From Candidatus Saccharimonadota bacterium (GTDB lineage Bacteria; Patescibacteriota; Saccharimonadia; Saccharimonadales; Saccharimonadaceae), in NCBI GenBank assembly GCA_027312225.1, contig DAICXK010000006.1:1-58116 (forward strand): DNA of 58,116 bases, read 5' to 3'. The notes under the pieces are model-generated. The model was not told where the DNA came from. It worked only from the letters and a program-made list of their open reading frames with translations, and searched no databases. The translations under genes were made by a program, and so were the position numbers. The stretch's first letter is position 1. Each line of letters opens with the position of its first letter. Shown one piece after another: positions 35,995-44,410 of this stretch.

Positions 35995-36224
35995 CACTTG
36001 ATACTTTTCTGCAAATTGTAACTGTAGGATCGGCGATATTGACCGTTGTTGCAATTCTTTTACAACAACGAGGCTCAACGCTTGGTGCTGGGTTCGGTAG
36101 TTCGGGCGAACTGTACACCACACGCCGTGGATTTGATAAGAACTTATTTGACGCCACGATTGTCCTTGCAAGTATCTTTGTCCTTTCAATCTTAACCGGT
36201 CTTCTTATCCCAAGTGTAGGCTAG
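35991..36224 (+). CDS. secG: Protein-export membrane protein SecG
   Basis: The 77-residue protein has two helices separated by a Gly/Ser loop: LQIVTVGSAILTVVAILLQQRGSTLGAGFGSSGEL and FDATIVLASIFVLSILTG. The LLQQR-x-GAGFGSSGE loop is the SecG signature. It helps SecA drive translocation through SecYE. ATGA overlap with the upstream gene and 11 bases to the binding protein gene suggest one transcript. Confidence 0.93.
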   Translation: MTLDTFLQIVTVGSAILTVVAILLQQRGSTLGAGFGSSGELYTTRRGFDKNLFDATIVLASIFVLSILTGLLIPSVG

Positions 36225-36235
36225 GAAGCGAGAGC

Positions 36236-38041
36236 ATGGCGAGCGATACAGATCAAGAAAGGCGGTGGCGGCGATTTCAAAAGATCAGCTTTGATAAGAA
36301 GCAGACACTCAAGCGTATCCGCAAAGTTGAAGTGACGTCAATTCGCCACGCGCATAAATTTGTTTTAAAGCGTTGGCGTAACCTACGTGATGTGCGTCGA
36401 ATTGTTGCTTTCTGGATTGTTACGGTTGGCTGCCTCATCGCCGCCGCCGGCTTGCAGTTGGCATGGGATCGCCAGAGCTACCAGGCAGAGGCGGGTGCGC
36501 TCGGTAGTACCTATGCTGAGGCGGCTATTGGTCCGATTCAGACGTTGAACCCATTGTTTGCCGATACTCCTGCGGAAGAAGCGGTTAGCCGTCTGTTGTT
36601 CTCTCGGATTTTCGTGTACGATGCGACAGGTAATCTCAATTATGATTTGGCGAAGAAAGTTGAGGTGAGTCAAGATAGCTTGGTGTATACGATCACCTTG
36701 CGCTCTGATGTTTCGTGGCATGACGGGAGGACTCTGACGGCAGATGACGTCGTCTTTACGACAGAACTTCTAAAGGACACCTCGACACGTGCCCAGATTC
36801 GAGGATGGGATACAATTGACATAACAAAAAAGGATGACTTTGTCGTAGAATTTAAGTTGAAGTCAGCGTACGCGCCGTTTGAAAGTGCCCTGACATTCCC
36901 GGTTCTCCCAAAGCATATACTTGGTGATGTACCTCATGAATCAATCCGAGAGCATTCATTTAGTAATACACCTATTGGATCTGGGCCGTTCTCGTTCCGT
37001 TTGTTACAGGATATCGAAGCCTCTAGCGAGCGACGTTTCGTCCATCTTAGCGCGAATAAAGATTATTACAGAGGCGCACCCAAGCTTGCTCGGGTACAAA
37101 TATTGTCAGTGCCAGACGAGGCGGCAGTGCTTAATGCCCTGAAGCTAAATGAGGTGAACGGTGCGAGCGGGCTGAGTGTTGCGGCAATGAAGACGCTTTC
37201 GCAAAACCAGCGCTATAGGACGATGTCCCAGCCGATCCAGGGCGGCGTTTACGCGCTTCTTAATAATGATAGTGAGATTCTTTCTGATAAGAAGGTGCGT
37301 CAGGCATTGCAGAGAGCGACCAACGTAGAGGAAGTTCGCCAAAAGCTTGGCGGTGATGTGCCCGCACTTGATCTCCCATACACCGATCTTCAGGTAAGCG
37401 GTAATGTACCAAAAGCCCCATCATTTAACCTTAACGAAGCAAAAAAGCTGCTTGACGAGGCAGGGTGGAAGTTAGATGACAGTGGCACTCGCATGAAAGA
37501 CGGCAAGGAACTGCGCCTATCAGTTGTGACAACGAAAAACGACGAGTATCAAAAAGCACTCGAGACGCTTCTTGGGCAATGGCGCCAGCTAGGCATAAGT
37601 ATTGACGAGCGCGTCATTGATGCATCTGACGCAACGCAGAACTTTGTTCAGGCTACACTGCAGCCCCGAGCATATGATGTCCTGATCTATCAGCTGATGA
37701 TTGGGCGGGACCCTGACGTGTTTGCGTTTTGGCATTCGTCTCAGGCAGTGGCGCGTGGGCTAAATTTGGCAAACTATGCCAATGATCTGGCAGATGACAT
37801 TTTGACGAGTGCCCGCAGTACACGAGGCGCTGCACTGCGTAACACAAAGCACCTGGCGTTTGCCCGTCAATGGCTGGATGATGCGCCAGCAATTGGGCTG
37901 TACCAATCAACAGTCAATTCCGTAGTAAGCAAGAGTGTTCGCGGGCTCGACGGAAGTGATATAATTGTTTCTCCGGGCGAGCGCTTCAATAGTATCCTGT
38001 ACTGGACAGTCGGAGATCGAACGATCTACAAAACTCCATAA
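36236..38041 (+). CDS. ABC transporter substrate-binding protein, family 5 (oligopeptide type)
   Basis: The 601-residue protein has a long basic cytoplasmic N-terminus (about 60 residues), one membrane helix (IVAFWIVTVGCLIAAAGLQLAW), and a family 5 solute-binding domain. That domain includes PIQTLNPLFADTPAEEAVSRLLF, SWHDGRTLTADDVVFT and TPIGSGPFSFR. Such proteins bind peptides or other nutrients. There is no lipobox; anchoring by an N-terminal helix is atypical but fits organisms without normal lipoprotein sorting. No permease or ATPase genes are adjacent. A strong hairpin terminator follows the stop. Confidence 0.9.
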   Translation: MASDTDQERRWRRFQKISFDKKQTLKRIRKVEVTSIRHAHKFVLKRWRNLRDVRRIVAFWIVTVGCLIAAAGLQLAWDRQSYQAEAGALGSTYAEAAIGPIQTLNPLFADTPAEEAVSRLLFSRIFVYDATGNLNYDLAKKVEVSQDSLVYTITLRSDVSWHDGRTLTADDVVFTTELLKDTSTRAQIRGWDTIDITKKDDFVVEFKLKSAYAPFESALTFPVLPKHILGDVPHESIREHSFSNTPIGSGPFSFRLLQDIEASSERRFVHLSANKDYYRGAPKLARVQILSVPDEAAVLNALKLNEVNGASGLSVAAMKTLSQNQRYRTMSQPIQGGVYALLNNDSEILSDKKVRQALQRATNVEEVRQKLGGDVPALDLPYTDLQVSGNVPKAPSFNLNEAKKLLDEAGWKLDDSGTRMKDGKELRLSVVTTKNDEYQKALETLLGQWRQLGISIDERVIDASDATQNFVQATLQPRAYDVLIYQLMIGRDPDVFAFWHSSQAVARGLNLANYANDLADDILTSARSTRGAALRNTKHLAFARQWLDDAPAIGLYQSTVNSVVSKSVRGLDGSDIIVSPGERFNSILYWTVGDRTIYKTP

Positions 38042-38042
38042 C

Positions 38043-38073
38043 AAAGAACCGCTTCGTAACGAAGCGGTTCTTT
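38043..38073. terminator. Strong hairpin terminator
   Basis: A perfect 14-bp stem (38043-38056 with 38060-38073) with loop TAA follows the binding-protein stop. A3 and T3 flanks make it usable from both strands. Confidence 0.85.
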
Positions 38074-38075
38074 AA

Positions 38076-38107
38076 AAATCATACCGTGGTGCGCTGAAGA
38101 GGACTTG
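38076..38107. repeat. Copy A of the tRNA-Leu 3' end plus flank
   Basis: This 32-base segment matches 38213-38244 at 31 of 32 positions. It corresponds to the last 21 bases of the tRNA-Leu gene plus 11 bases beyond it. Each copy is followed on the minus strand by its own, different, hairpin terminator. Confidence 0.85.
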
Positions 38108-38175
38108 GCGAAGGAGCCCCGGCGGGGCGATAGCTTCACTTTTTGCGATAGCAAAAATAGTGGAGGTTCTCGCGT
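38108..38175. repeat. Hairpin-dense spacer between the two tRNA-Leu 3' ends
   Basis: The spacer holds GCCCC/GGGGC flanked by GAAG/CTTC. It also holds a second hairpin made of CACT with TTTTTGC, a GATA loop, then GCAAAAA with AGTG. Next comes GGAGGTTC, the inverse of the GAACCTCC inside tRNA-Leu. No ORF is present. It may be the scar of a lost insertion. Confidence 0.4.
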
Positions 38176-38179
38176 ATAA

Positions 38180-38206
38180 CAAAAACCACCTCGTCATGAA
38201 GTGGTT
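38180..38206 (-). terminator. Terminator of tRNA-Leu
   Basis: On the minus strand AAACCACTTCATGACGAGGTGGTTTTTG forms a hairpin: AAACCAC pairs with GTGGTTT, and the inner part is partly paired. A T-run follows. Confidence 0.6.
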
Positions 38207-38212
38207 TCCTAG

Positions 38213-38244
38213 AAATCATACCGTGGTGCACTGAAGAGGACTTG
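38213..38244. repeat. Copy B of the tRNA-Leu 3' end plus flank
   Basis: This is the intact partner of the copy at 38076-38107. It differs at one base, an A where copy A has G, within the acceptor stem. Confidence 0.85.
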
Positions 38245-38312
38245 AACCTCCACGAGCGCAATGCTCACTAGCCCCTCAAGCTAGCGCGTCTACCAATTCC
38301 GCCACCAGTGCA
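38224..38312 (-). tRNA. tRNA-Leu (GAG)
   Basis: The minus strand folds as a class II tRNA. The acceptor is TGCACTG/CAGTGCA, with a D arm containing GGCGGAATTGGTAGACGC. The anticodon stem is CTAGC/GCTAG with loop TTGAGGG, giving anticodon GAG. It has a long variable arm, T arm GGAGGTTCAAGTCCTC and an encoded CCA. Confidence 0.95.
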
Positions 38313-38432
38313 TATTGGTTGATTTTCTAACAGTGTATTATAGCAGCTATCCTATGAATTATCCAATAGGTATTGATAGCGCTTTTGAACTATTGCCCAC
38401 ACTTCACACGTACCTAAGCTTGACCGAAGGTG

Positions 38433-38438
38433 TATAAT
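38433..38438 (+). promoter_or_regulatory. -10 element TATAAT of the kinase gene
   Basis: TATAAT overlaps the ATG at 38437, so that ATG cannot be the start. The next in-frame ATG is 38452, 13 bases after the hexamer, giving a leader of about seven bases. Confidence 0.6.
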
Positions 38439-38451
38439 GATTACAGAAGTT

Positions 38452-39351
38452 ATGAGTAATTACGAGCATAGCAAGCAGACCGCAGAAACAGAGGTTTTAG
38501 GAGACTCAGGCAACTCTGAACTTCACTTTTATCCGTCCGAATTGGTTGTTGATGGGTATCAAATTGAGAAACGTATCTCAATCACCGGTGCATCGGAAGT
38601 CATGCAGGCGCTCAGCAATGAAACTGGCGAGCTTGTTGCTCTGAAAGTTCCGCGAACGCCGAATGCCGCCGAAATGATACGTCGTGAAGTAAGTGTTCAT
38701 GGGGCGATTGGACAGCACTGTTTTATTGCGGCGATGGTTGGATCTGGGACGCAGCATGGCGCACCGTTTATTGCAACACGTATGCAAGAAGGAGGTACGA
38801 TGGCTGGGCTCGTTCGAGAAACCGAAGTGTCCGATCAAGGTCTTGACAGGCCGGAGCTTCGGCGCCGAATAAAACTACTAGGCCATTGTGCCGCAGGTGT
38901 TGCTGCTTTGCACTCAATGGGATTTGTTCATCGTGATATAAAACCCGCGAATATTGGCATTGGTCGGAATGATACCGCTAGATTGCTTGATTTAGGTATT
39001 GCTGACCGCCCCATGGCTAACCCAGAAATAGAACATATTTGGGGAACTCCAGGCGAGAGTGTTGCTCCAGAGGGCTACCGAGGTGAGGTTTCGTTTCAGG
39101 GTGACGTTTGGGCGCATGCGGTGACTGCTTATCGCATATTAACAGGCGTGCCGGCTTTTGAAGTTCCAGAGGAGAGAACAGTGTTCGGATTTTATTATAA
39201 GGCATCTGAGGGTCTGCGCTATACTCCTCGTGAGTTGAATGACAATATTCCTTCAGACCTTGACCGTATTATTGCTGAATCACTTCATCCCGATCCACAC
39301 AAGCGTCCAACTATCAGTGAGTTGCAAGAGGTGTATGGACGTGCGGCATAG
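38452..39351 (+). CDS. Serine/threonine protein kinase (Hanks type)
   Basis: The 299-residue protein is a stand-alone kinase domain without a membrane helix or sensor domain. Visible residues are the ATP-anchoring K65 in LVALKVPR, the catalytic loop FVHRDIKPANIGIG with D162, the metal-binding motif as DLG (D180) in place of DFG, APEGY at the activation segment and GDVWAHAVTAYRILTG in helix F. The glycine-rich loop (RISITGASEVMQA) is weak. Substrates are unknown. It is monocistronic, between tRNA-Leu and typA. The start at 38452 follows from the -10 position. Confidence 0.9.
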   Translation: MSNYEHSKQTAETEVLGDSGNSELHFYPSELVVDGYQIEKRISITGASEVMQALSNETGELVALKVPRTPNAAEMIRREVSVHGAIGQHCFIAAMVGSGTQHGAPFIATRMQEGGTMAGLVRETEVSDQGLDRPELRRRIKLLGHCAAGVAALHSMGFVHRDIKPANIGIGRNDTARLLDLGIADRPMANPEIEHIWGTPGESVAPEGYRGEVSFQGDVWAHAVTAYRILTGVPAFEVPEERTVFGFYYKASEGLRYTPRELNDNIPSDLDRIIAESLHPDPHKRPTISELQEVYGRAA

Positions 39352-39439
39352 GCGGACGTGGTGATGCCGCATTGCTGATCAGATATAAATGTGGTATGCT
39401 TAGATTAAAGGAGCCTGCCGTGAAGGAGGCGTTATTTTT

Positions 39440-41260
39440 ATGAAAGACCCAAAAAACATTCGCAACATTGCAATCATTGCCCACGTTGACCATGGTAAGA
39501 CAACCATGGTGGATGGGTTGCTCAAACAAAGCAACACCTTCCGCGGCAACTCGGCCGAAATGAGCCAAGACCTCATTATGGATAGTGGTGATCAGGAACA
39601 CGAACGCGGCATCACTATTACTGCCAAGCAAACGTCAATCTACTATAATGATTACAAAATTAACATCATCGATACTCCAGGACACGCCGACTTTAGTGGC
39701 GAGGTCGAGCGCACCCTTAATATGGCCGACGGTGTATTACTGATTGTTGATGCCCAAGAAGGGCCGATGCCGCAAACGAAGTTCGTGTTGACGAAGGCGC
39801 TCGAACTGGGACTAAAACCTGTTGTTGTTATTAACAAAATTGATAAGCCAGCGCGGCGTATTGATGAGGTTGAGGATGAGTTGGCTGATTTATTCCTTGA
39901 ACTTGCGACTGACGATAGCCAACTGCACTACCCAATTTATTATGCGATTGGCCGTGAGGGTAAGGCCTGGGCAACTATTCCAGATAATCCATCAGAACAC
40001 GCAGATCTTACGCCAATTTTCGAGGCGATCATTAACGACATCCCAGCGCCGACAGTCGACGCCGACGGCCCCTTGCAGTTGCTTGTGACCAGCCTAACCT
40101 ATGATTCGTTCCTTGGTAAGTATGCCATCGGACGTGTGTCTCGCGGCGTAGCAAAGCGTGGTCCAGTTGCATTAATCAAGCGTGACGGTACTATCATCAG
40201 TGGTAAGATTGAAAAGATTTTTGGATATCGTGGCCTTGCAAAAGAAGAGATTACAGAAGCAGGTGCAGGTGATATCGTCGCATTGACAGGTATCGCTGAC
40301 GCGCATATTGGCGAGACGATTGCTGACAAGGATACTCCCGAGGCTTTGCCGACTATCGATATCGAAGCACCAACACTCAGTATGTACCTGGGTCCAAATA
40401 CGAGTCCGCTGAAAGGCAAAGAGGGAGAGTTTACAACCGGTCGTCAAATCGGTGATCGCCTTAAGAAAGAACTGGAGACGAATGTTAGTTTGCGTGTTGA
40501 GGACACGGGTATTGGCTATACCGTATCGGGGCGTGGCGAGCTGCATCTGTCTGTATTGATCGAGGCAATGCGCCGAGAAGGCTTTGAATTTGAAGTTGGA
40601 CGTCCGCAGGTTGTTACTGTCGTCGAGGACGGTGTTGAAAAAGAACCGGTCGAGGAACTATATATCGAAGTCGCGCCAGAATTCGTCGGTGCTGTCAGTC
40701 AAGAATTAGGCTCTCGTCGCGCCGAGATGCGTGGTCAAGAGCAAACCAGCAGCGGCACTGCACGAATGGACTATCTCTTGCCTACCCGTGCCTTGATTGG
40801 CCTTCGTAATCTATTGCTGACTGCCACCAAGGGAACGGTGATCTTGAACAGCTTGCCGCATGGCTATCAGCCGCTTGGAGGCAAGCTGCCTCAGTCGCGC
40901 AATGGTGTATTGATTGCATTTGAGGCTGGGACAACGACGCCCTATGCTCTGCAGACTGCAGAGGCCCGCGGTGAATTGTACGTTGGTGCTGGTACGACAG
41001 TGTATGCCGGTATGATTGTTGGCTTGAATCGTCGCGGCGATGACCTGGAAATTAATGTTTGCAAAGCAAAACATCTCACGAATATGCGATCCAGCAGCAG
41101 TGACGGCGTGGTGCAACTAACGCCATTTACCGATCTTAGCCTCGAACAGTGTATTGATTTCATCGAAGATGATGAATTACTGGAAGTGACGCCAAAAAGC
41201 CTGCGTCTCCGTAAACGCTATCTTGATCCCAATGAGCGCAAGCGCGCCAACAAGAGCTAA
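39440..41260 (+). CDS. typA: GTPase TypA/BipA
   Basis: TypA is a translational GTPase related to EF-G that helps 50S assembly. The 606-residue protein has G1 [15 protein letters not shown], the switch I region [15 protein letters not shown]3 [16 protein letters not shown]4 NKIDKPARR, and the TypA-specific C-terminal domain ([30 protein letters not shown] in parts). GAAGGAGG stands 10-17 bases before the ATG in a normal leader, and TATGCT at about 39395 is a candidate -10. The strong ribosome-binding site contrasts with the near-leaderless genes around it. Confidence 0.96.
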   Translation: MKDPKNIRNIAIIAHVDHGKTTMVDGLLKQSNTFRGNSAEMSQDLIMDSGDQEHERGITITAKQTSIYYNDYKINIIDTPGHADFSGEVERTLNMADGVLLIVDAQEGPMPQTKFVLTKALELGLKPVVVINKIDKPARRIDEVEDELADLFLELATDDSQLHYPIYYAIGREGKAWATIPDNPSEHADLTPIFEAIINDIPAPTVDADGPLQLLVTSLTYDSFLGKYAIGRVSRGVAKRGPVALIKRDGTIISGKIEKIFGYRGLAKEEITEAGAGDIVALTGIADAHIGETIADKDTPEALPTIDIEAPTLSMYLGPNTSPLKGKEGEFTTGRQIGDRLKKELETNVSLRVEDTGIGYTVSGRGELHLSVLIEAMRREGFEFEVGRPQVVTVVEDGVEKEPVEELYIEVAPEFVGAVSQELGSRRAEMRGQEQTSSGTARMDYLLPTRALIGLRNLLLTATKGTVILNSLPHGYQPLGGKLPQSRNGVLIAFEAGTTTPYALQTAEARGELYVGAGTTVYAGMIVGLNRRGDDLEINVCKAKHLTNMRSSSSDGVVQLTPFTDLSLEQCIDFIEDDELLEVTPKSLRLRKRYLDPNERKRANKS

Positions 41261-41261
41261 G

Positions 41262-41291
41262 TTGACGACACAATAGTAATTGTGCTATAAT
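41262..41291 (+). promoter_or_regulatory. Promoter of the Nudix gene with a dyad in the spacer
   Basis: TTGACG (41262-41267) and TATAAT (41286-41291) are 18 bases apart. The spacer holds CACAAT-AGTA-ATTGTG (41269-41284), a dyad that could be an operator. Confidence 0.6.
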
Positions 41292-41327
41292 AAAATTATA
41301 GAGTAGTGATACCACTGCATTTCTTAC

Positions 41328-41360
41328 CTCCAAATACGCACGGGATGGGCGTTTTTGGAG
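41328..41360 (+). promoter_or_regulatory. Leader hairpin upstream of the Nudix gene
   Basis: CTCCAAATACGC and GCGTTTTTGGAG form a 12-bp stem with one T-T mismatch, around a nine-base loop. The 3' arm includes GGAG, which lies 13 bases before ATG 41374. The adjoining AAGGG stays free, so the hairpin could tune access to the ribosome-binding site. Confidence 0.4.
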
Positions 41361-41373
41361 AAGGGCATAGTCT

Positions 41374-41811
41374 ATGCAAAGAGTACCAATATCAAAGTAC
41401 CCGAATACATTCTTTCGGGTCTCATTAAAAGCGGTGATTGAGAATCACAAAGGCGAGATCTTGTGTGTAAAGGAGGCTGGCAGCGAATGGACATTGCCGG
41501 GCGGTGGTCTGGATCATGGTGAGACAGTCGAGCAGGGACTACGGCGTGAACTGTTCGAGGAAGTAGCCTTGGACCAGGACGAGAGCTTTACATTGACTCC
41601 CGTCGGTCATGACGTTATGTGGGTTGAATCAAGGAAAGCGTGGCAGTTGTGGGTGATTTTTCGCGTCTCATTTGACGAGATTCCACTGTTCTCCCGAGGG
41701 GTTGATGCCGATGACATCGCTTTTATTAATCCTCGCACGTTTGCGGACAGTCCGTGGCGCGCACAGCAATTGATATACAAATGGCTCGTTGACCTACCTC
41801 GGTACGAGTGA
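41374..41811 (+). CDS. Nudix hydrolase, 145 aa
   Basis: This is a single-domain Nudix protein. The box GGGLDHGETVEQGLRRELFEEVALD has the required REL-x-EE core, with Ala at the usual Gly near the end. The strand FRVSLKAVIENHKGEILCVKE leads into it. Members hydrolyse nucleoside diphosphates linked to other groups; the substrate cannot be told. It is preceded by a promoter with a dyad in its spacer and a leader hairpin. Confidence 0.9.
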   Translation: MQRVPISKYPNTFFRVSLKAVIENHKGEILCVKEAGSEWTLPGGGLDHGETVEQGLRRELFEEVALDQDESFTLTPVGHDVMWVESRKAWQLWVIFRVSFDEIPLFSRGVDADDIAFINPRTFADSPWRAQQLIYKWLVDLPRYE

Positions 41812-41906
41812 TACTATCATGGTATGCAACGCGTGATGGCTACCACCTATTATCTTGTTCCGTATTACTTGGCGGACTAGTTAATCGTAGCTATACAATA
41901 ACTCTC

Positions 41907-41929
41907 ATCACCGCCGACATGGCGGTGAT
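41907..41929 (+). terminator. Hairpin with T-run in the leader of the TyrA-like gene
   Basis: ATCACCGCC and GGCGGTGAT form a perfect 9-bp stem with loop GACAT, followed by TTTTAAT. A -10-like TATACA (41892-41897) lies just upstream, and AAGGAG with GTG 41952 lies downstream. It may terminate the Nudix transcript or act as a 5' attenuator. Confidence 0.6.
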
Positions 41930-41951
41930 TTTAATAGGAAAAGGAGACAAA

Positions 41952-42665
41952 GTGAAAATAGGAATTATTGGCGGCGGGTCATTTGGACAGTTTATGGCGC
42001 GTGTATTCGTGCCATACCATGAAGTATTTATTTGTAGTCGGCGAACGGACATAATATTACCGGATGTAGACATGATACCGTTTGAAAACCTGGCGAGTAT
42101 GGACTGTATTATATTGGCAATTCCACTCGAGGCGCATCAATCCGTGCTTGCGCGGCTTCGACCAATGCTTCGGCCAGAAACGTTAGTCGTCGATGTTTGC
42201 TCGGTGAAGGTCAGATCGCGAGAGATACTACTCCACGAGCTGTCGGGGCACCCTAATATGCTTATTTGCCATCCGCTGTTTGGACCACAGTCGGCTGCAA
42301 CAGGTACCCAGGGGCATCAATTGATAGTGACCGATGCTATGGGCGATGCGGCGCATCGGATGATTACGTTTTGCCAGGGGGTACTAGGACTGCAAGTAAC
42401 ACACGTCACAGCCGAAGAGCACGACCAGGCGATGGCATATGTTCATGTGTTGACGTTCTTTGTGGCGCGCGGACTCGGCAACATGAACATCGCTCAACTG
42501 CCGTTCGTGACGCCATCATTCCAGTATCTGCAAGATCTCATCAATCTCGATCATCAACACTCTGACGAGCTATTTATGACAATTCAGACAGGTAATCCGT
42601 TTGGTGCGAAGGTACGGCGCGAGGTAGTGCAGGCACTTGGTGATCTCGAGCAGTCATTGGCGTAA
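41952..42665 (+). CDS. TyrA-like prephenate dehydrogenase family oxidoreductase
   Basis: The 237-residue protein starts VKIGIIGGGSFGQFMARVF, a dinucleotide-binding fold. It continues with CIILAIPLEAHQSVLARL, LVVDVCSVKVRSREILLHEL and ICHPLFGPQSA. The last two match the TyrA substrate pocket, including H-P-x-F-G-P. The C-terminal helical half is shorter than in full TyrA proteins. The GTG start follows AAGGAGA by four bases and gives the correct N-terminus of the fold. The frame open from 41808 is not supported because a hairpin with a T-run lies inside it. No other aromatic amino-acid genes are in the window. Confidence 0.82.
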   Translation: MKIGIIGGGSFGQFMARVFVPYHEVFICSRRTDIILPDVDMIPFENLASMDCIILAIPLEAHQSVLARLRPMLRPETLVVDVCSVKVRSREILLHELSGHPNMLICHPLFGPQSAATGTQGHQLIVTDAMGDAAHRMITFCQGVLGLQVTHVTAEEHDQAMAYVHVLTFFVARGLGNMNIAQLPFVTPSFQYLQDLINLDHQHSDELFMTIQTGNPFGAKVRREVVQALGDLEQSLA

Positions 42666-42714
42666 AAGCAGGGTTGAAGACACTATGCAAACTGCCTATA
42701 CTTAACAATAAGGC

Positions 42715-44334
42715 ATGATTAAAAAAACAATAAAAACAGGCATTGATATTACCAGGTCATCAGTCGCAAAAACGGCTGGCCGTAGCCTTGATATTGCCAA
42801 AACGTCTGTCGTGAAAACGGCTGGCCAAGTAAAGCCTGTCGCCAAGAGCCCCGATGAGGGTTTGGGGCAATTGTTCTCTGATGTGCAAGAGCGGCAGGTA
42901 TATAACGATGGCAAGACGTTCGTTGATCTCATTCCCCGCCGTCGCATGAAGCAGATTCAACAAGAATATTTGTTAGAACGCAAAGATCCAAACTTTGACC
43001 TGCATGAATTTGTTAACCGTCATTTTTACGAATTTAATGTCGGTAGGCCAGCGTATGTAACCAAGACGGGTATTACAATGCGAGAACATATCACCGACTT
43101 GTGGAGGGTACTCGAGCGTCGTAATCGGGTTGATCGCGGATCGTTAATCGCTGTGCCACACAAATACATCGTGCCTGGAGGGCGCTTTAGTGAGCAATTC
43201 TATTGGGATAGCTATTTTATTATGCTGGGTCTTGCTGCAGACAAAAAATGGGGCACGATTGAAGGTATGATGAAGAACTATGCGTACATGATTCGCAAGT
43301 TTGGATTCATCCCGACGGCAAATCGCACCTACTTCCTGAGTAGGTCGCAGCCGCCCTTCTTTAGTCATATGGTCAGACTGTTGATGCGGCACAAAGGCCG
43401 TCGTGTGTTGGTTGAATATCTCCCCTATCTTGTTGCCGAGCATAAATTTTGGATGAAGGGCAAAACGAATCTTGAACAAACCGAGCACGCTGCATACCGA
43501 AGGGTAGTCAAGATGAAAAGCGGCATGTTACTTAATCGCTATCATGATGATAAAGTGACACCACGACCAGAATCGTTACGGGAAGACGTTATGACGGCAC
43601 GTGAAGCAGAAGGCAGGGACCCGGATAGGTTGTTCCTCCATCTCCGCACCGCCGCAGAAAGCGGGTGGGACTTTAGCTCGCGCTGGTTTCATGACCCGGG
43701 AGATATTAGAACGATTCACGCGGCGGATATCATTCCTGTTGATCTCAATGCACTCATGTATCATCTCGAGCAAACAATTGCCGAGGGGTATCGATTACTT
43801 AAGAATACTCCGACAAGTCGTCGGTATGCCCTATACGCCGAGCGACGCGCGCGGGCGATAACAGAGTATTGCTGGGACGACGAGCAAAAGTTCTTTGTCG
43901 ATTACAACTTCCACACCAAGAAAGCAACAGGAGTCCTTTCTCTTGCGGCGGCGTTCCCTCTGTATACAAAAATTGCGACAACCAAACAGGCCGCGGCAGT
44001 GGCGGACCGTCTAAAGCGAGACTTTTTGCAAAGTGGCGGGCTTGTTTCGACATTGATTGACAACGGACAGCAGTGGGATAGCCCGAACGGATGGGCACCC
44101 CTGCAGTGGGTAGCGATTCAGGGGTTGCGCAATTATGGCTATCACGACCTTGCTTCAGAGATTAAGAGGCGGTGGCTTGACGTTAATACAAAAGTGTTTC
44201 GCGCCGAAGGCAAGATGATTGAGAAGTATGATGTTATGGGTGAATCTGGTCTCGGAGGAGGCGGAGAGTACCAACTGCAGGATGGGTTTGGCTGGACAAA
44301 CGGAGTTGCTGCGGCTTTGATGGACGAAGAATAG
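42715..44334 (+). CDS. GH37 alpha,alpha-trehalase
   Basis: Trehalase splits trehalose to two glucose. The 539-residue protein carries signature 1 at residues 154-167 (PGGRF, then WDSY) and signature 2 QQWDSPNGWAPLQW, plus GGGGEYQLQDGFGWTNG near the end. The family usually has QWDYPNGWAP, so Tyr is replaced by Ser. The first 48 residues form an unusual extension with a repeated element (SVAKTAGRSLDIAKT and SVVKTAGQVKPVAKS) whose DNA also repeats (AAAACGGCTGGCC). There is no signal peptide, so the enzyme is probably cytoplasmic. TATACT lies 12 bases before the ATG. Confidence 0.9.
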   Translation: MIKKTIKTGIDITRSSVAKTAGRSLDIAKTSVVKTAGQVKPVAKSPDEGLGQLFSDVQERQVYNDGKTFVDLIPRRRMKQIQQEYLLERKDPNFDLHEFVNRHFYEFNVGRPAYVTKTGITMREHITDLWRVLERRNRVDRGSLIAVPHKYIVPGGRFSEQFYWDSYFIMLGLAADKKWGTIEGMMKNYAYMIRKFGFIPTANRTYFLSRSQPPFFSHMVRLLMRHKGRRVLVEYLPYLVAEHKFWMKGKTNLEQTEHAAYRRVVKMKSGMLLNRYHDDKVTPRPESLREDVMTAREAEGRDPDRLFLHLRTAAESGWDFSSRWFHDPGDIRTIHAADIIPVDLNALMYHLEQTIAEGYRLLKNTPTSRRYALYAERRARAITEYCWDDEQKFFVDYNFHTKKATGVLSLAAAFPLYTKIATTKQAAAVADRLKRDFLQSGGLVSTLIDNGQQWDSPNGWAPLQWVAIQGLRNYGYHDLASEIKRRWLDVNTKVFRAEGKMIEKYDVMGESGLGGGGEYQLQDGFGWTNGVAAALMDEE

Positions 44335-44410
44335 CTTGTCGGCGCTATAGCGTTCATGGTATTACGAGTTGAAGAAAAGACGAAAGTCTAGGGAATAGGG
44401 AGATACGGTT

